From the NCBI GenBank assembly GCA_003427395.1, contig BFEA01000081.1, positions 559,267 to 586,008 of the forward strand: a stretch of DNA of 26,742 bases, read 5' to 3'. Positions 9,517-19,823 of this stretch are shown one piece after another. The notes beneath the pieces are model-generated. The model was not told the origin of the DNA. It saw only the letters and a program-made list of their open reading frames with translations, and did no database searches. This DNA is from Chara braunii (taxonomy: Eukaryota; Streptophyta; Charophyceae; Charales; Characeae). A program made the translations under genes and the position numbers. Each line of letters begins with the position of its first letter. The first letter of the stretch is position 1.

Positions 9517-9580
9517 CTTCGTCGTCGTTGAGCTCAAGATGGCCAAGAGCAACAAGAGCCTCCACATTCTCAGGATCCAG
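9517..9580 (-). CDS. CTR9: CTR9 homologue, internal exon (TPR region)
   Basis: This 64-bp exon encodes LDPENVEALVALGHLELNDDE plus the first base of the next codon. CTR9 orthologues read LDP(D/E)NVEALVALG.(M/L)DL.. immediately after RVLQ, so it continues the exon at 20471 exactly. The acceptor is ctgaaaacag and the donor is GAAG|gtatgta at 9516. The intron upstream of it is 10,890 bp long and contains a complete LTR retrotransposon (11171-19702) in the same orientation as the gene. No following exon was found in 1-9516, so the next intron is at least 9.5 kb. A hammerhead ribozyme starts about 150 nt inside that intron. Confidence 0.93.
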
Positions 9581-9781
9581 CTGTTTTCAGAGAGACGGGC
9601 CAAATAGACAGAACACCAAGCATCTCATCTGTGTCAGGACTGGTGCACAGTGTATGTACTACGTACCTGCTGCCTGCTGCTCCTTTGTGGCTGAAGGCCT
9701 GGCTGCACTCAGTTCAGCCATATATTGTCACATATCTATGAACTAAGAGAATGCACCTTGCAAAGCAAACCGTAAAAAAAA

Positions 9782-9786
<5 letters not shown>

Positions 9787-9842
<56 letters not shown>

Positions 9843-9872
9843 ACACACAAACACACACACACACACACACAC
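9787..9872. repeat. (CA)n microsatellite
   Basis: A dinucleotide run of ac with two brief interruptions (atac and aaac) near 9838-9851. Confidence 0.97.
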
Positions 9873-10622
9873 AAGACTGTGGAAAAGAACATGATAGTTG
9901 CGGAAGTGTACACTTTCAATAACTCTAAGCTGTGCCCTAAATCCCACAATAAATGTCGAATTCCATTGCTCATATGATAGCATAGTGCTAAGAAAGCTAA
10001 ATTTAAAACAAACTGAAGCTTAACCCGAATAGAACACCCGGTGATTATCGCTGCACCTGGACTGAAGAGTGCCCCAAATACAGCCATAATGACAGGGCAT
10101 TATATTCGGGTGAAGAAGCTAGTGGTTTAACCAATGAAAATAACAAATGAAGTAAAAAAATTAAAAAAACAAACAAATGAAAGTGATAAGAAGTCGGACT
10201 AAGTTCAGAAACTTTGAAAAAAAGAATACTAATTAAAACAGTTGTAGCTAAAAAAGCTCCACAAATTCCATGAAAAATAGAGACAGTAGAAGTTAATTGT
10301 GCCTTATAAATAGTAATAGTATGTAATACGAGGTGTATATGTCTTGAAATTAGTACACTAGGCACGAAGTGCTATTGTTTCTTGAACAAGCGATGGTTAT
10401 TTGACAAGGTTTTAAATGATTTCATAGATGAAGTTGATAAGCCATTTTTACGTTTCGGTATGAAAAGATTTCATTAGCTTCATAGCTAAACTACTAAATA
10501 GTAAAAACTAGTTTCATAGCTAAATCAGTTTTAAGCAAAGAGCTGTTCACGTACCTGTCCTCTAAAACATACCATAACTGTTTGTTCTCCACTTCAAAAT
10601 TTAAATTCCACAGTGGAGTGGG

Positions 10623-10623
<1 letters not shown>

Positions 10624-10654
<31 letters not shown>
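10624..10654. repeat. Poly-G tract
   Basis: About 30 consecutive G after gggga. Such a run can form G-quadruplexes and is hard to sequence, so its length is uncertain. Confidence 0.95.
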
Positions 10655-10656
<2 letters not shown>

Positions 10657-11034
10657 AGGGGAACATATGTTTAACACTGGACTTGATCCGCAGTTTATGT
10701 TTATTCCATCCCAGACAGTCCATGGAGGTGCAAAGCCCAGACACCCTACAACGGCAGACATCATCCAGATCCAGACAACGGAATGCCCATCCTAATACCC
10801 AGACAATAGCCACCCATACTTCAAGATCCAGAGCATTCTTAATTTCTTATACAAATATTATTAAAATAAAATATAATCACGAAATACAATTTCAACTATT
10901 TCATGTTTTTTTTAATTTTTTAAAGTTTTTTTTAATTTTCTATGTAGATCATCCCCAGGACCTGCGTAACACGGCGAACGTGTTCGCGCTCCTTCACGTT
11001 CGGGCGAACTTTTTTTTTCCGTAAAATATACATC

Positions 11035-11170
11035 TATATATCGTCAAATAGAACTGCCCGGTAAACCGTAGGCAGAGAGGGAGAAGAGGACAACAAACGA
11101 GGGGCTGTGACAAACTGTTTCGTCGGAGTTTCACCGACTCATCAGGAGGCTATATATATATATCGTCATG
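11035..11170 (-). repeat. Hammerhead-bearing AT-flanked repeat, copy 2
   Basis: A unit bounded at both ends by tatatatcgtca (about 11035-11046 and 11155-11168) contains cggtttaccgggcagtt, a pyrimidine-rich stretch and a hammerhead core. Copy 3 (19703-19823) is homologous. LTR element 2 lies between them, so it appears inserted into a tandem array of this unit. Confidence 0.7.
11114..11150 (-). ncRNA. Hammerhead ribozyme core, copy 2 (partner strands unclear)
   Basis: The minus strand reads GCCTC-CTGATGA-GTCGG-loop-CCGAC-GAAACAGT, identical in core and stem II to 9316-9352. The 5' side differs: (ta)n replaces the GGGG/ACTGTC part. I found no convincing stem III 5' strand with a good cleavage triplet, so activity is doubtful. 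Confidence 0.65.
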
Positions 11171-12213
11171 TGCAAGGAACACGAATGTGGACGAAGCAAA
11201 GAAATCCCAATTGCAAATCACACTGAAGTCCGAGGAGTCAAAGCAAGAGCAGATAACACATTGGAACCAAGCAACCATCCATTTGAGAACGATACAGCAA
11301 AAGTCGTGAGCCAATGTCCAAGCCCAATCGGGAAACACCAACAACATAACCCGAAGTAGCCCTCTCTCTTGAATGGCGCCAGGCGCCCTATCTACTCTAC
11401 ACCCTATCGTACAACTACAGTCATGGAAGCAACCAGTCTACTTGACTACCAGCGAGTGATGACGTCAACACCAATGCCGACCTCCTCTCCACCAGGTACG
11501 TCATTCTCTCTCCTTCCTCACTCTCCCTCGTTATCCCACACAGCGCCCTTCACCTTCCGAAAAACCACCTTCGCCCTCACCTCCTCCAGCGCCCTCATGC
11601 AGCCTGGCTATGGCTGCCAGCGCCCTGCGCCCAGGCTGCACCCTACCGCCTAGCGCCAGACTGCCTTCTCTCAGCCTAGCGCAGCGCAGCACCTCGCAAA
11701 TGCGCAGTGTGCCGGCCTTGCTCGAATTGGCCAAGATCCTTGCCCCCTCGCCCGCTCTGCCTATATGACAGTATTGCGTGTGGGCGGCCTCCCTTCAGCC
11801 TGCGCCTGGGCCCCAGTACCTGAACCCAGGCCCAATGCGGTTGGGGCCCACGCAATACAGTTGCGCCTCTTTCATCAAGGCCTGCGTCCAGATTCAGATA
11901 GTGGACCCGTTTCCCATTGGCATTTTCGGCCTCTATGTCCAGCATGCAATGTCGGCCTCACGTTTATGCGCCCAGGGCCTAACCAATTCTGGGGCCCTGG
12001 TCCTTCTGCATTTGCAGAGATCTGGTACTTGGTGCACTCCAACCAACTGGCGTGCGGCAACTGTACGGACCCCACTTCGTGAAATGTTGAACAAGAAGGG
12101 GCTCTCGTTGATTTGCTGGCCCGCCTTCACTTAGGGCGGGCACGAGGCTTGCTGGGGGCCTTAGCCCAGAACATGTACATCACGGCAAGGCCCCTTTGAG
12201 GGCTCAATCCTCA
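11171..12213 (-). repeat. 3' LTR of element 2
   Basis: Plus-strand edges are tgcaaggaac and ctcaatcctca; on the minus strand the LTR runs TGAGGATTGAG...GTTCCTTGCA. It is preceded on the minus strand by the polypurine tract at 12214-12228. Confidence 0.95.
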
Positions 12214-13733
12214 CATTCCATCCCCCTTAGCTTCGAAAGTCCGTTGAGATGTGTACTTCGCAGGTGCCTTCCCCTTTAGCTGTCTTTCATATTCAGCGAC
12301 CACCTGAGGAGCTGTTTCAACCAGTTCTTCTCTTGTGAACCACCGATCTTCTTGCTGTGTGATGCCTGAATCTGACTCTGTATTCTCTACTGGGTTTCGG
12401 AGGTCTTCCTCGGCCCAGAGGTCTGGGAACAGGCATGTCTCTGTGTTCCAGAATGTCGTCCATGTCCGCGTGGCCATCCATGGTTGGGGGCAGCGTTGAT
12501 CTCCGTGAAGGAACTTGATCTGTCTCAGCGAAAGGTCCAAGCTTTGAGGCGTGAAAAAATGGGTAAGTGCGCAGGTGACCAGGGATACGGATAACATAGG
12601 AAGGACCATCCAAATCATCCCCAACTACGTCTAAAACTTCCCAAGGACCGAAGTATTGTGGCATTAGTTTTCGAGAGATGCCGAATTCCTGTCCTAGCTC
12701 ACTAGCCTTCACCCAAACACGTTCCCCTACCTGAAATGTGGACTGTCGACGGTGTTTGTTCTCGGAGGCCATCATCACTTCCTGAGACTTCTTGATGTGC
12801 TCGACAGCTTGCTGCAGCAGTTCTCGTACTGCACCCCATATTCTATTGAACCAGGGGTTGCAGCAGGTCGGTTTTCAGGCAGGAGGAAGTCCAGAGGCTT
12901 CCATCCCAAGTGCAGCTGATTAGGACTGACGTCGGTACTGCTGTGCACAGCGTTGTTGTACAGGCTGGCGATAAGAGGCAATTTCTCATCCCAGTCATCC
13001 TGGCTGGGCTTGATGTAATGCCTCAGCAGGTGTTGTACAACTCTGTTCATTTGCCCGGCCTGTCCATTGGCTTCGGGATGATTCCCGGAGGTCATCTGAA
13101 GTTGACTGCCTAATTGCTCTGCAGTCTTCTTCCACAGGTCACTTGTAAAGCGGACATCCCTATCACTAAAATAGTCTTAGGCAACCCAAAATCACGCACC
13201 CAATTGTCCATAAACAACTTGATGACGTGCTCGGTCCTCGCAGTTTCTGGCATTGCGATCAGTCTAGCATACTTGGTGAACCGGTCTACGATGACAAAGA
13301 TGTGCCTTTTGCCGCTTCTGCTGGTCACCAGGGTATCCATGACGTCCACGGACACACTCTGTCCCGGGCCAGTGGGGATGGGCAACGGCTTCAGCAACCC
13401 AAGCGGTGCTTGAGTTCTGGGCTTGTCCCACTGACAGACCTGACAGGTCTGCACATACCTCTTTGCATCATCAAGCATTCCAGGCCACCAAAATCGTTGT
13501 ACCAGGTTTGCACTGGTCTTTTTACAACCAAAATGTCCCGTTGCATCATGACATTCTCCTAAAAACAAACTGCGCAAATTTTCACTAGATGGAATAACTA
13601 ATCTTTTAAACCCGAACTTTTCAAGAAAGAGTAGCCCGTCCACCATCACAAACTCATCTTCTGTGGCCTTATCTTTTGCCTGCAGCTTGCGTATGATGTC
13701 CATCGTGACAAGGTCTTCCTGATAGGCTCCCAC
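12211..13733 (-). pseudogene. Integrase and chromodomain-like tail of element 2 (broken)
   Basis: The HHCC zinc domain is intact (ECHDATGHFG... and CQVC). The catalytic core has SVDVMD and SDRD (after a frameshift near 13165), but the third acidic residue is lost: NGQAGQMNR has Gly (codon 13056-13054) where related integrases have Glu. Frames change again near 12800. The C-terminal part has VGERVWV, MPQYFGPWEVL, HASKL and a chromodomain-like segment (DDILEHRD..., REYRVRF, DRWFTREELVETAP), itself frameshifted near 12340. The stop codon TGA at 12213-12211 is the first three bases of the 3' LTR. Integration by this copy is not expected. Confidence 0.9.
12214..12228 (-). promoter_or_regulatory. 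Polypurine tract of element 2
   Basis: The minus strand reads aagggggatggaatg immediately before TGAGG of the 3' LTR. It is the expected plus-strand DNA primer and is also coding (K-G-D-G-M, the last residues of pol). Confidence 0.8.
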
Positions 13734-14945
13734 CAGCGATTGAGTTACTTCCTCGGATATGCCAAATTCAAAAACTAGCGCCCCTAGGTAGTCTGCCCTA
13801 CATGACAGCGCATCTGCAACCTTGTTGTACTCTCCCTTCAGATACTCCAGTTTGAAGTCATACTGATCTATGACCTCAATCCAGCGCTTGAGTGCATCAG
13901 AAAGAGCAGGTTTTGATCCATTTAAGGGTCTGATGGTCGGTTCTCAAATAGAAAAACCGTCCCAGCAGAAAGTGCCTCCAATGGACAAGTGCCTTGCAGA
14001 GAGCATAGAGTTCCCTTTCATAGGTGGACTTTGCCAGTTTCTTTGCTGGCATTTTCTTGCTCATGTACTCAACTGGTCTCAACTTTTTCCCATCCTGTTG
14101 AGCCAGCACTGCGCCAATGCTGTATTGGCTTGCGTCAGTGGTCACAATGAAAGGCTTCTGAGGATCGGGCACCATGAGAACCTCATGATTCATGTGTGCA
14201 TGCTTCAATCGTTTGAAAGCAGCCTCGCACTCATCACTCTAGTCCCACGGTGTATCAAGTCGAGTTAGATCAGTCAAAGGAGAGGTGACCGTGGAATAGT
14301 TTTTCACGAAGTTCCTATAGTAGCCGCACATCCCTAAGAAAGATTTGACCTCAGTAACAGTCTGAGGTCGTGGCCAGTCCCTAATACTAGCCACCTTCGC
14401 ATCTCCCGGCCTAATCCCTTCCGCGGATACCTCATGACCCAAGTACAAGATCCTAGTGCGTCCAAACTCACATTTCTCTAAGTTGACCTTATACTTGTGC
14501 TGTCGCAGGAGTGAGAGTACAGTTTCTAAGTGTTGTGCATGCTCCTCGACAAACTTACTAAAGATAAGAATATCGTCAAGGTACACGATACCGAACTTAT
14601 CTAAGTAGTCATGGAAGATCCTATTCATAGGGCATCACCACAAACAGATCAGGGAACTTAGCAACGACGTGCTGGAATGTACCCGGCGCATTGCAAAGGC
14701 CAAAGGGCATCACCACAAACTCGTACAGACTGTATCTGGTATGAAATGCAGTTTTGTGCTAATCCTCAGGTCTTATGGCAATCTGATGGTAGCCGGACTT
14801 TAAGTCTATCTTGCTGTAGTACTTACATCCCTGCACCCTGTCCAATAGGTCGTTTATGCGAGAAGGGGGAAGTACTCGGCCATATCCAACCCTCTTTCAG
14901 TTGTCGCCGGAGTTCGTCCAACTCGGTCGGAGCCATCCTATAGAT
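13734..14945 (-). pseudogene. Reverse transcriptase and RNase H of element 2 (deleted and patched)
   Basis: RT starts near 14945 (APTELDELRRQL, EGWIWPSTSPF) and jumps straight to SHKRP/LLDRVQG, losing roughly 40 codons that normally carry the LFV.KK and R.C.DYR motifs. [12 protein letters not shown] and VMPFGL follow near 14700-14800. A 43-bp patch at 14629-14671 disrupts the next part. From 14628 one frame holds the intact catalytic YLDD, LGHEVS and SFLGMCGYYR. A stop at 14239-14241 separates it from RNase H (TDASQYSIG, YERELYAL, TDHQTLKW). After another frameshift near 13900 come DQYDFKLEY and ADALS at about 13800. Confidence 0.9.
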
Positions 14946-15011
14946 CCTTCCCTTTGGGGCTTTACTCCCTGAAATTATTTCTACGGCGTGGACGATCTCC
15001 CTTTCTACGAC

Positions 15012-15905
15012 TCATGTGCGTTCCTTGGACAGATCAGGGAACTTAGCAACGACGTGTTCCATCTCTGGGGGTGTTTTAACGGCCTCCCCTTTCTCAGAGA
15101 CATACACTAGGTACATACCCTCCTCTTGGTTTTGTTGATAGTAATTGTAGAACGTTGATGCACACAAGCAGCCATAGGATTCTAGTAACCTACTAGCCTT
15201 ATACTTGGCCAGCCTCACGGTCCTTCCATCAGGCAACTTATGCTTGAGCACCTTCTTGTCCCAGTCAAACTGGGGCTTGACAACCTCAAGGTTGTACATT
15301 CCTAACAACATATCAAATGGTAAGTCGTCGCTAACCAGGAACGAAATCTTATGATTAAGTTCCCCTCCTCCATAGGAGAAGGTACAGACTACATCCTTTA
15401 CATAGTAAGTGACAACCATGCGCTCCTTATTGGCCAAAGTAGATGCTACCGGTCTACTAAGGTGCTGTACCCGGTCCTCTCGGCTCAGCCTTTCCAAACA
15501 GTCGGGACTTATGTAATTCCGCGTGGAGCCGATGTCTACGAAGGCACCACATTTGCGGCCTCCTACAACAACTTCCACGACGAAATGTTCCCCTCTAGGA
15601 CCTCTACTTAGTGCCACCCAAGATTCGCGAGGGTCCTTGCTTGACCACTCACTTTCTAAATCTTCTAAGGCTTCAGACACATCTGACGTACTGAGCATGG
15701 TTTGGTCTCGGTGTGTCTGCGGGGTGACTAAAGAGTCATTAGCTATGGCCATCTCATAAAGTGGGGAGGGTATCTGGCCCACTTCACCATGAGTGGAAGC
15801 AGCTAAAACTTCCACCGGCCTCAAGTGCTTCCTGAGCAGAAAGCCTGGGAAGAAGGCACCCCTCCCTTGGCGGGTATCTTCTGCGTGACCTTTGCGTTCT
15901 TGCAC
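15012..15905 (-). pseudogene. Aspartic protease region of element 2
   Basis: A 297-codon open frame carries GAFVDIGSTRNYIS near 15520 and PFDMLLGM near 15305. The retropepsin active site is normally D-(S/T)-G; here the middle residue is Ile (DIG), which would remove a conserved active-site hydroxyl. The usual LGMDW is LGMYN. The frame differs from gag upstream (shift near 15880) and ends at a TGA at 15012-15014. Its last part ([13 protein letters not shown]) is the source of a 27-bp copy inserted into RT at 14645-14671. Confidence 0.88.
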
Positions 15906-17683
15906 TTGTACTGGGTGTGTCCGTATTCAACCCAGTTAATGCAAGCACCACACACTCGACGGTCCCGCCACACTTCCTGATCAAGACCTGCCTTAACCCA
16001 ATCTGCTACTTTCGACTGATTGGAGGCGGTCTGCCCTCGACTCTTTTGATGGCCCTTTCCTCGGCCACCTGCCTTAGTCTTTACTACTGCAGCGAGAGTG
16101 CTACCCTCAACGGTTTCCTCGCCGTCGTACTTTGTACTGTCCATCAGGTCAGAAAGCTCATCGATCTCGGTTCGGGTCCCATCAGACTCAACCATCATCA
16201 ATCGACTCCCCTTCTTCTTCCACTCCTGTGGACTCTTCTTCTTCCTCCCGTCTACTGGAGTAGGTTGAGCACTTCCCAAGGTAGCCTCCAGATCTAAGGC
16301 CTTTCTGGAGAAGGTCTCAAAAGAATGATACTCGAGGCGAGCCTCGCTGCTAGTAAGGTCCTGAGATTCTCAGGCAGACATCTCAGAAACATGGTCAGTA
16401 AGACCTGATCATCATAGCGTATATCGGGCACGACGATGAGGTTCTCTACAGTAGACGTTAGCTCTCTGACAGACTTGTACCTCCGCCGGTCCAGTCTCAA
16501 CATCGTGTCAGTGGCAATTTGTGCCTGCTACGGATTACGCCATCGAGCTTCTACCATGTCCAAGAACTCCTCTAAAGTGAGGGTTTTACCCCAATCTGCC
16601 ATGCGTCGTCCGAACCCGGCCTTCGCTACTATCCCATCCAGCCATTTGGCTGCCTTACCTTCAAGGTAAGATGCAGCAGTAATCACCTCCTCCTCCTGCA
16701 ACGTCCTCTTTGCCCTTACCCACATTGGAACTGTTCTCAACCAAGTGTTGAGTTCCTCGTCCTTCTTCTCACCGGAGAAGGCAAGGGGCGATTTCATTGG
16801 GGTCTTTGGGTACCATGGACTTTGTTGTTGTCCCTGTGGTGGAACAGTTTGTAGCGGCTGTGGTGTAGCTCCAGCCGCTGGACCAGAAGAAGAAGCAACA
16901 GTCTGTGCGGCTGCTGCAGACGTACCACTCGGCTGTGTGCCAGCTTGTACCGGAAAGGGGCCTGAAATCGCCGTTAACGGCAACGGCGACTACGCTGCTG
17001 GACGTAAACCTGGCCTTTGCAAAAGTTCCAAGATTTGGTCCAAGGAACTCTGCATGAAATCCAGCCTACTGTCCACGTGTGCATGCAGCGACAGTATGCT
17101 GGCCTTCAACATTTTCATTTGGTCAGTCATGGTTGACTCGTCCAAACCCTCTAATGCAGCTTTGTCTCCCTGTAGCGTATCAAGCCTAGCTGTTCTATTT
17201 TTGATCTCTTTTTCTTTATCGGTAGCTTGCTTCAGTTCCCTCTCTAACCGTGCGCGGATCCTTTCGACTTGTTGGAGCTCTAATAGCTCTCTGCCGCGTG
17301 CGGTCAACGGACTGAACTGCGAGCCCGCCATTTGACTTGTAGACTGACTAGAACCTACCGATCCGGAAGTACCCGTGGGCCCAGGGGGCATCCCCAACTG
17401 GGTCCCAGACGAGGATGCAGCAGAGGATGCTGCCGCGGTAGCCATTGCTGCTGCTCTGGCTGATGCTGCTGCCTGTAGCTGTGGCGTTTGCTGCTGCCAA
17501 CGCCTGACTTGCAGCTAGTGCTGTTTCCCTCGATGTTGCATAAGCACGGGCTCTAACTTCGGCACGAAGCCGTCTTTCATCTCCCGGCCGTAGGGCCTGA
17601 TACACGTGCAGGACCCTAAGTGATCTCGAACGTGTCAGCCTTGCATCGTCAACTCCTCCCTCATCGGCGTCTGACCCACTCAT
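15821..17683 (-). pseudogene. gag of element 2 (stops and frameshifts)
   Basis: ATG at 17683 starts MSGSDADEGG. The frame shifts near 17470 into an Ala/Ser-rich and then coiled-coil region (RARLERELKQATDKEKE). In-frame stops lie at 16990-16992 and 16528-16530. Between and after them is a retrotransposon capsid-like domain (PLAFSGEKKDEELNTWL, AASYLEGKAAKWLDG, TLEEFLDMVEARW, DDQVLLTMFLRCLPENLR). A frameshift near 16345 leads to a basic region and a zinc knuckle, CGACINWVEYGHTQYKC near 15950. That knuckle has CX2CX7HX4C spacing, three residues longer than canonical. Confidence 0.88.
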
Positions 17684-18659
17684 CAGTTAGGCAAACACTA
17701 TCTGCACTACAACCCCGTGCTGGAGTCCTACCACAGCATGTGTGTGACCGGCACCTAATTTTTTAAAAATAAATGTGTCCGACAGGTCCTCTACTTAACC
17801 GATCAAGTGGCAGCCTTACAACATTCACAAAAACTGTAAACACAATCTAATTTTATCCAGATTAGTTCACTTACAGAAGCTTCGCATAGAACTGGATATG
17901 GTAGTATACTACAGTCCTAAACTAAGCTGTCTGTGAGGTGTCAACCAACTAATCAACAATAAAACTAAATTATGTTGCAGATGTATGAACAGCGGATATG
18001 GTTGTGTTTACAGTTGAGCACCAATTGGAACCCACCCTCCCCTCAATCCAACATACCGATGAGCATCTTTGAGCAACAGTGTCATAGGTGTGCAATGTTG
18101 GCCCACCCCTGTGCCCCAGGTGCATGCTTATGACCAGGCTTGCCCTTTCTTTATCCTCACGTGCAACGAGCCGTAAGTCCGACTGATCTGGCTGATCAAG
18201 AGGCCTATTCAAGGACTGCCCCCAAGGTCGCTCAGGAATTATTTAACGTCGCAATCAGGACGACGATCACACCCAGTGGACAGATCGGATCCCCATCCAG
18301 AAATGTTTATAGACGGTTTTGGAGCGTCTGCATAAGCCTGTTCAGTCCGCACACCCCTCTATCAGCGCAGCAAAAGTGCCCTCATGGACAAAGCAGCCAT
18401 CGCATGCATGTACTACTCCCATTGGGTTGGCATGGTGACCGTGACCCATGTGCTTCGACCAGGGCCCTTCAGAGGCACCGCCCTTTCTCCTTCCAGATGC
18501 GCCACCGGGAAGATTGTCGTCTCGGCTTCCGGCGCACACCTCTCTACCCAGGTCGTGCGCCTAATTTCGGCCTGACGTCAAAAGAACCAACTGCGAAGAA
18601 GCATCGTCACACCAGCGCACTAAGGTAAGCGGCAAATCGAACCAGCTCCGATACCAAAT
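17684..18659 (-). other. Leader and PBS of element 2
   Basis: Untranslated region between the 5' LTR and gag. The PBS TGGTATCGGAGCTGGTTCGA lies at 18656-18637, three bases inside the LTR edge. The rest shows no supported coding sequence. Confidence 0.8.
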
Positions 18660-19702
18660 TGCAAGGAACATGAATGTGGACGAAGCAAAGAAATCCCAAT
18701 TGCAAATCACACTGAAGTCCGAGTAGTCAAAGCAAGAGCAGATATCACATTGGAACCAAGCAACCATCCATTTGAGAACGATACAGCAAAAGTCGTGAGC
18801 CAATATCCAAGCCCAATCGGGAAACACCAACAACATAACCCGAAGTAGCCCTCTCTCATGAATAGCGCCAGGCGCCCTATCTACTCTACAGCCTATCGTA
18901 CAACTACAGTCATGGAAGCAACCAGCCTACTTGACTACCAGCGAGTGATGACGTCAACACCAATGGCGACCTCCTCTCCACCAAGTACGTCATTCTCTCT
19001 CCTTCCTCACTCTCCCTTGCTATCCCACACAGCGCCCTTCACCTTCCGAAAAACCACCTTCGCCCTCACCTCCTCCAGCGCCCTCATGCAGCCTGGCTAT
19101 GGCTGCCAGCGCCCTGCGCCCAGGCTGCGCCCTACCGCCTAGCGCCAGACTGCCTTCTCTCAGCCCAACGCAGCGCAGCACCTCGCAAATGCACAGCGTG
19201 CCGGCCTTGCTCGCATTGGCCAAGATCCTTGCCCCCTCGCCCGCTCTGCCTATATGCCAGTATTGCGTGTGGGCGGCCTCCCTCCAGCCTGCGCCTGGGG
19301 CCCAGTACCTGTACCCAGGCCCAATGCGGTTGGGGCCCACGTAATACAGTTGCACCTCTTTCATCGAGGCCTGCGTCCAGATTCAGATAGTGGACCGGTT
19401 TCCCATTGGCATTTTCGGCCTCTATGTCCAGCATGCAATGTCGGCCTCACGTTCATGCGCCCAGGGCCTAACCAATTCTGGGGCCCTGGTCCTTCTGCAT
19501 TTGCGGAGATCTGGTACTTGGTGCACTCCAACCAACTGGCGTGCGGCAACTGTATGGACCCCACTTCGTGAAATGTTGAACAAGAAGGGGCTCTCGTTGA
19601 TTTGCTGGCCCGCCTTCACTTAGGGCGGGCACGAGGCTTGCTGGGGGCCTCAGCCCAGAACATGTACATCACGGCAAGGCCCCTTTGAGGGCTCAATCCT
19701 CA
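18660..19702 (-). repeat. 5' LTR of element 2
   Basis: Same length and termini as 11171-12213, with scattered substitutions and no net length change. It abuts the PBS at 18656-18637. Confidence 0.95.
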
Positions 19703-19823
19703 AATATGTATATTATATATATACAAACAGAACTGCCCGGTAAAACCGTAGGCAGAGAGAGAGAAGAGGACAACAAACGAGGGGCTGTGACAAACTGTTT
19801 CGTCGGAGTTTCACCGACTCATC
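19703..19823 (-). repeat. Hammerhead-bearing repeat, copy 3 (truncated)
   Basis: This is homologous to 11039-11143: caaacagaactgcccgg, ccgtaggcagagag, caacaaacgaggggctgtgac, then stem II and GAAAC of a hammerhead (19794-19823, minus strand). The core is cut: CTGATGA is reduced to GATGA after (t)ag, so it cannot be active. Confidence 0.75.

Larger units (their letters stand above)
9581..11034. other. CTR9 intron, simple repeats, no gene
   Basis: This holds a (CA)n tract at about 9787-9872, an AT-rich stretch near 10140-10530, a G-tract at 10624-10654 and T-runs at 10899-10940. A small palindromic cgaacgtgttcg/cgttcgggcgaac stretch lies near 10975-11008. Open frames over the CA and G tracts are low-complexity artefacts. 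Confidence 0.6.
11171..19702 (-). mobile_element. Ty3/gypsy LTR retrotransposon 2 (chromovirus-like, decayed)
   Basis: A complete element in minus orientation inside the 10.9-kb CTR9 intron, in the same direction as the gene. LTRs of identical length (1,043 bp) lie at 18660-19702 (5') and 11171-12213 (3'), with TG...CA ends. An initiator-Met-type PBS follows the 5' LTR, and aagggggatggaatg is the polypurine tract at the 3' LTR. By eye the LTRs differ at about 12 of the first 370 positions (roughly 3%). No clear target-site duplication is seen (tcatg versus aatat). Gag, protease, RT, RNase H and integrase are all present, but carry stops, frameshifts, an RT deletion and lost catalytic residues. 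Confidence 0.95.

Noticed and set aside
9714-10087. Cys/Val-rich minus-strand open frames
   Set aside because: Entirely produced by the (CA)n tract.
11114-11150. Type I hammerhead fold (stem III ACA/TGT with a GTT loop, cut after GTC)
   Set aside because: The core and a tiny stem III could form, but sequence after the GTC does not pair with GCCTC before the core, so stem I is missing.
11531-12130. Open frames duplicated at 19020-19619
   Set aside because: They lie in the two LTRs of element 2 on both strands and have no recognisable domains; GC-rich LTR sequence keeps frames open by chance.
17681-17690. ctgatga at the gag start of element 2 as a hammerhead core
   Set aside because: No stem II followed by GAAA is present downstream; it is only the gag ATG context.
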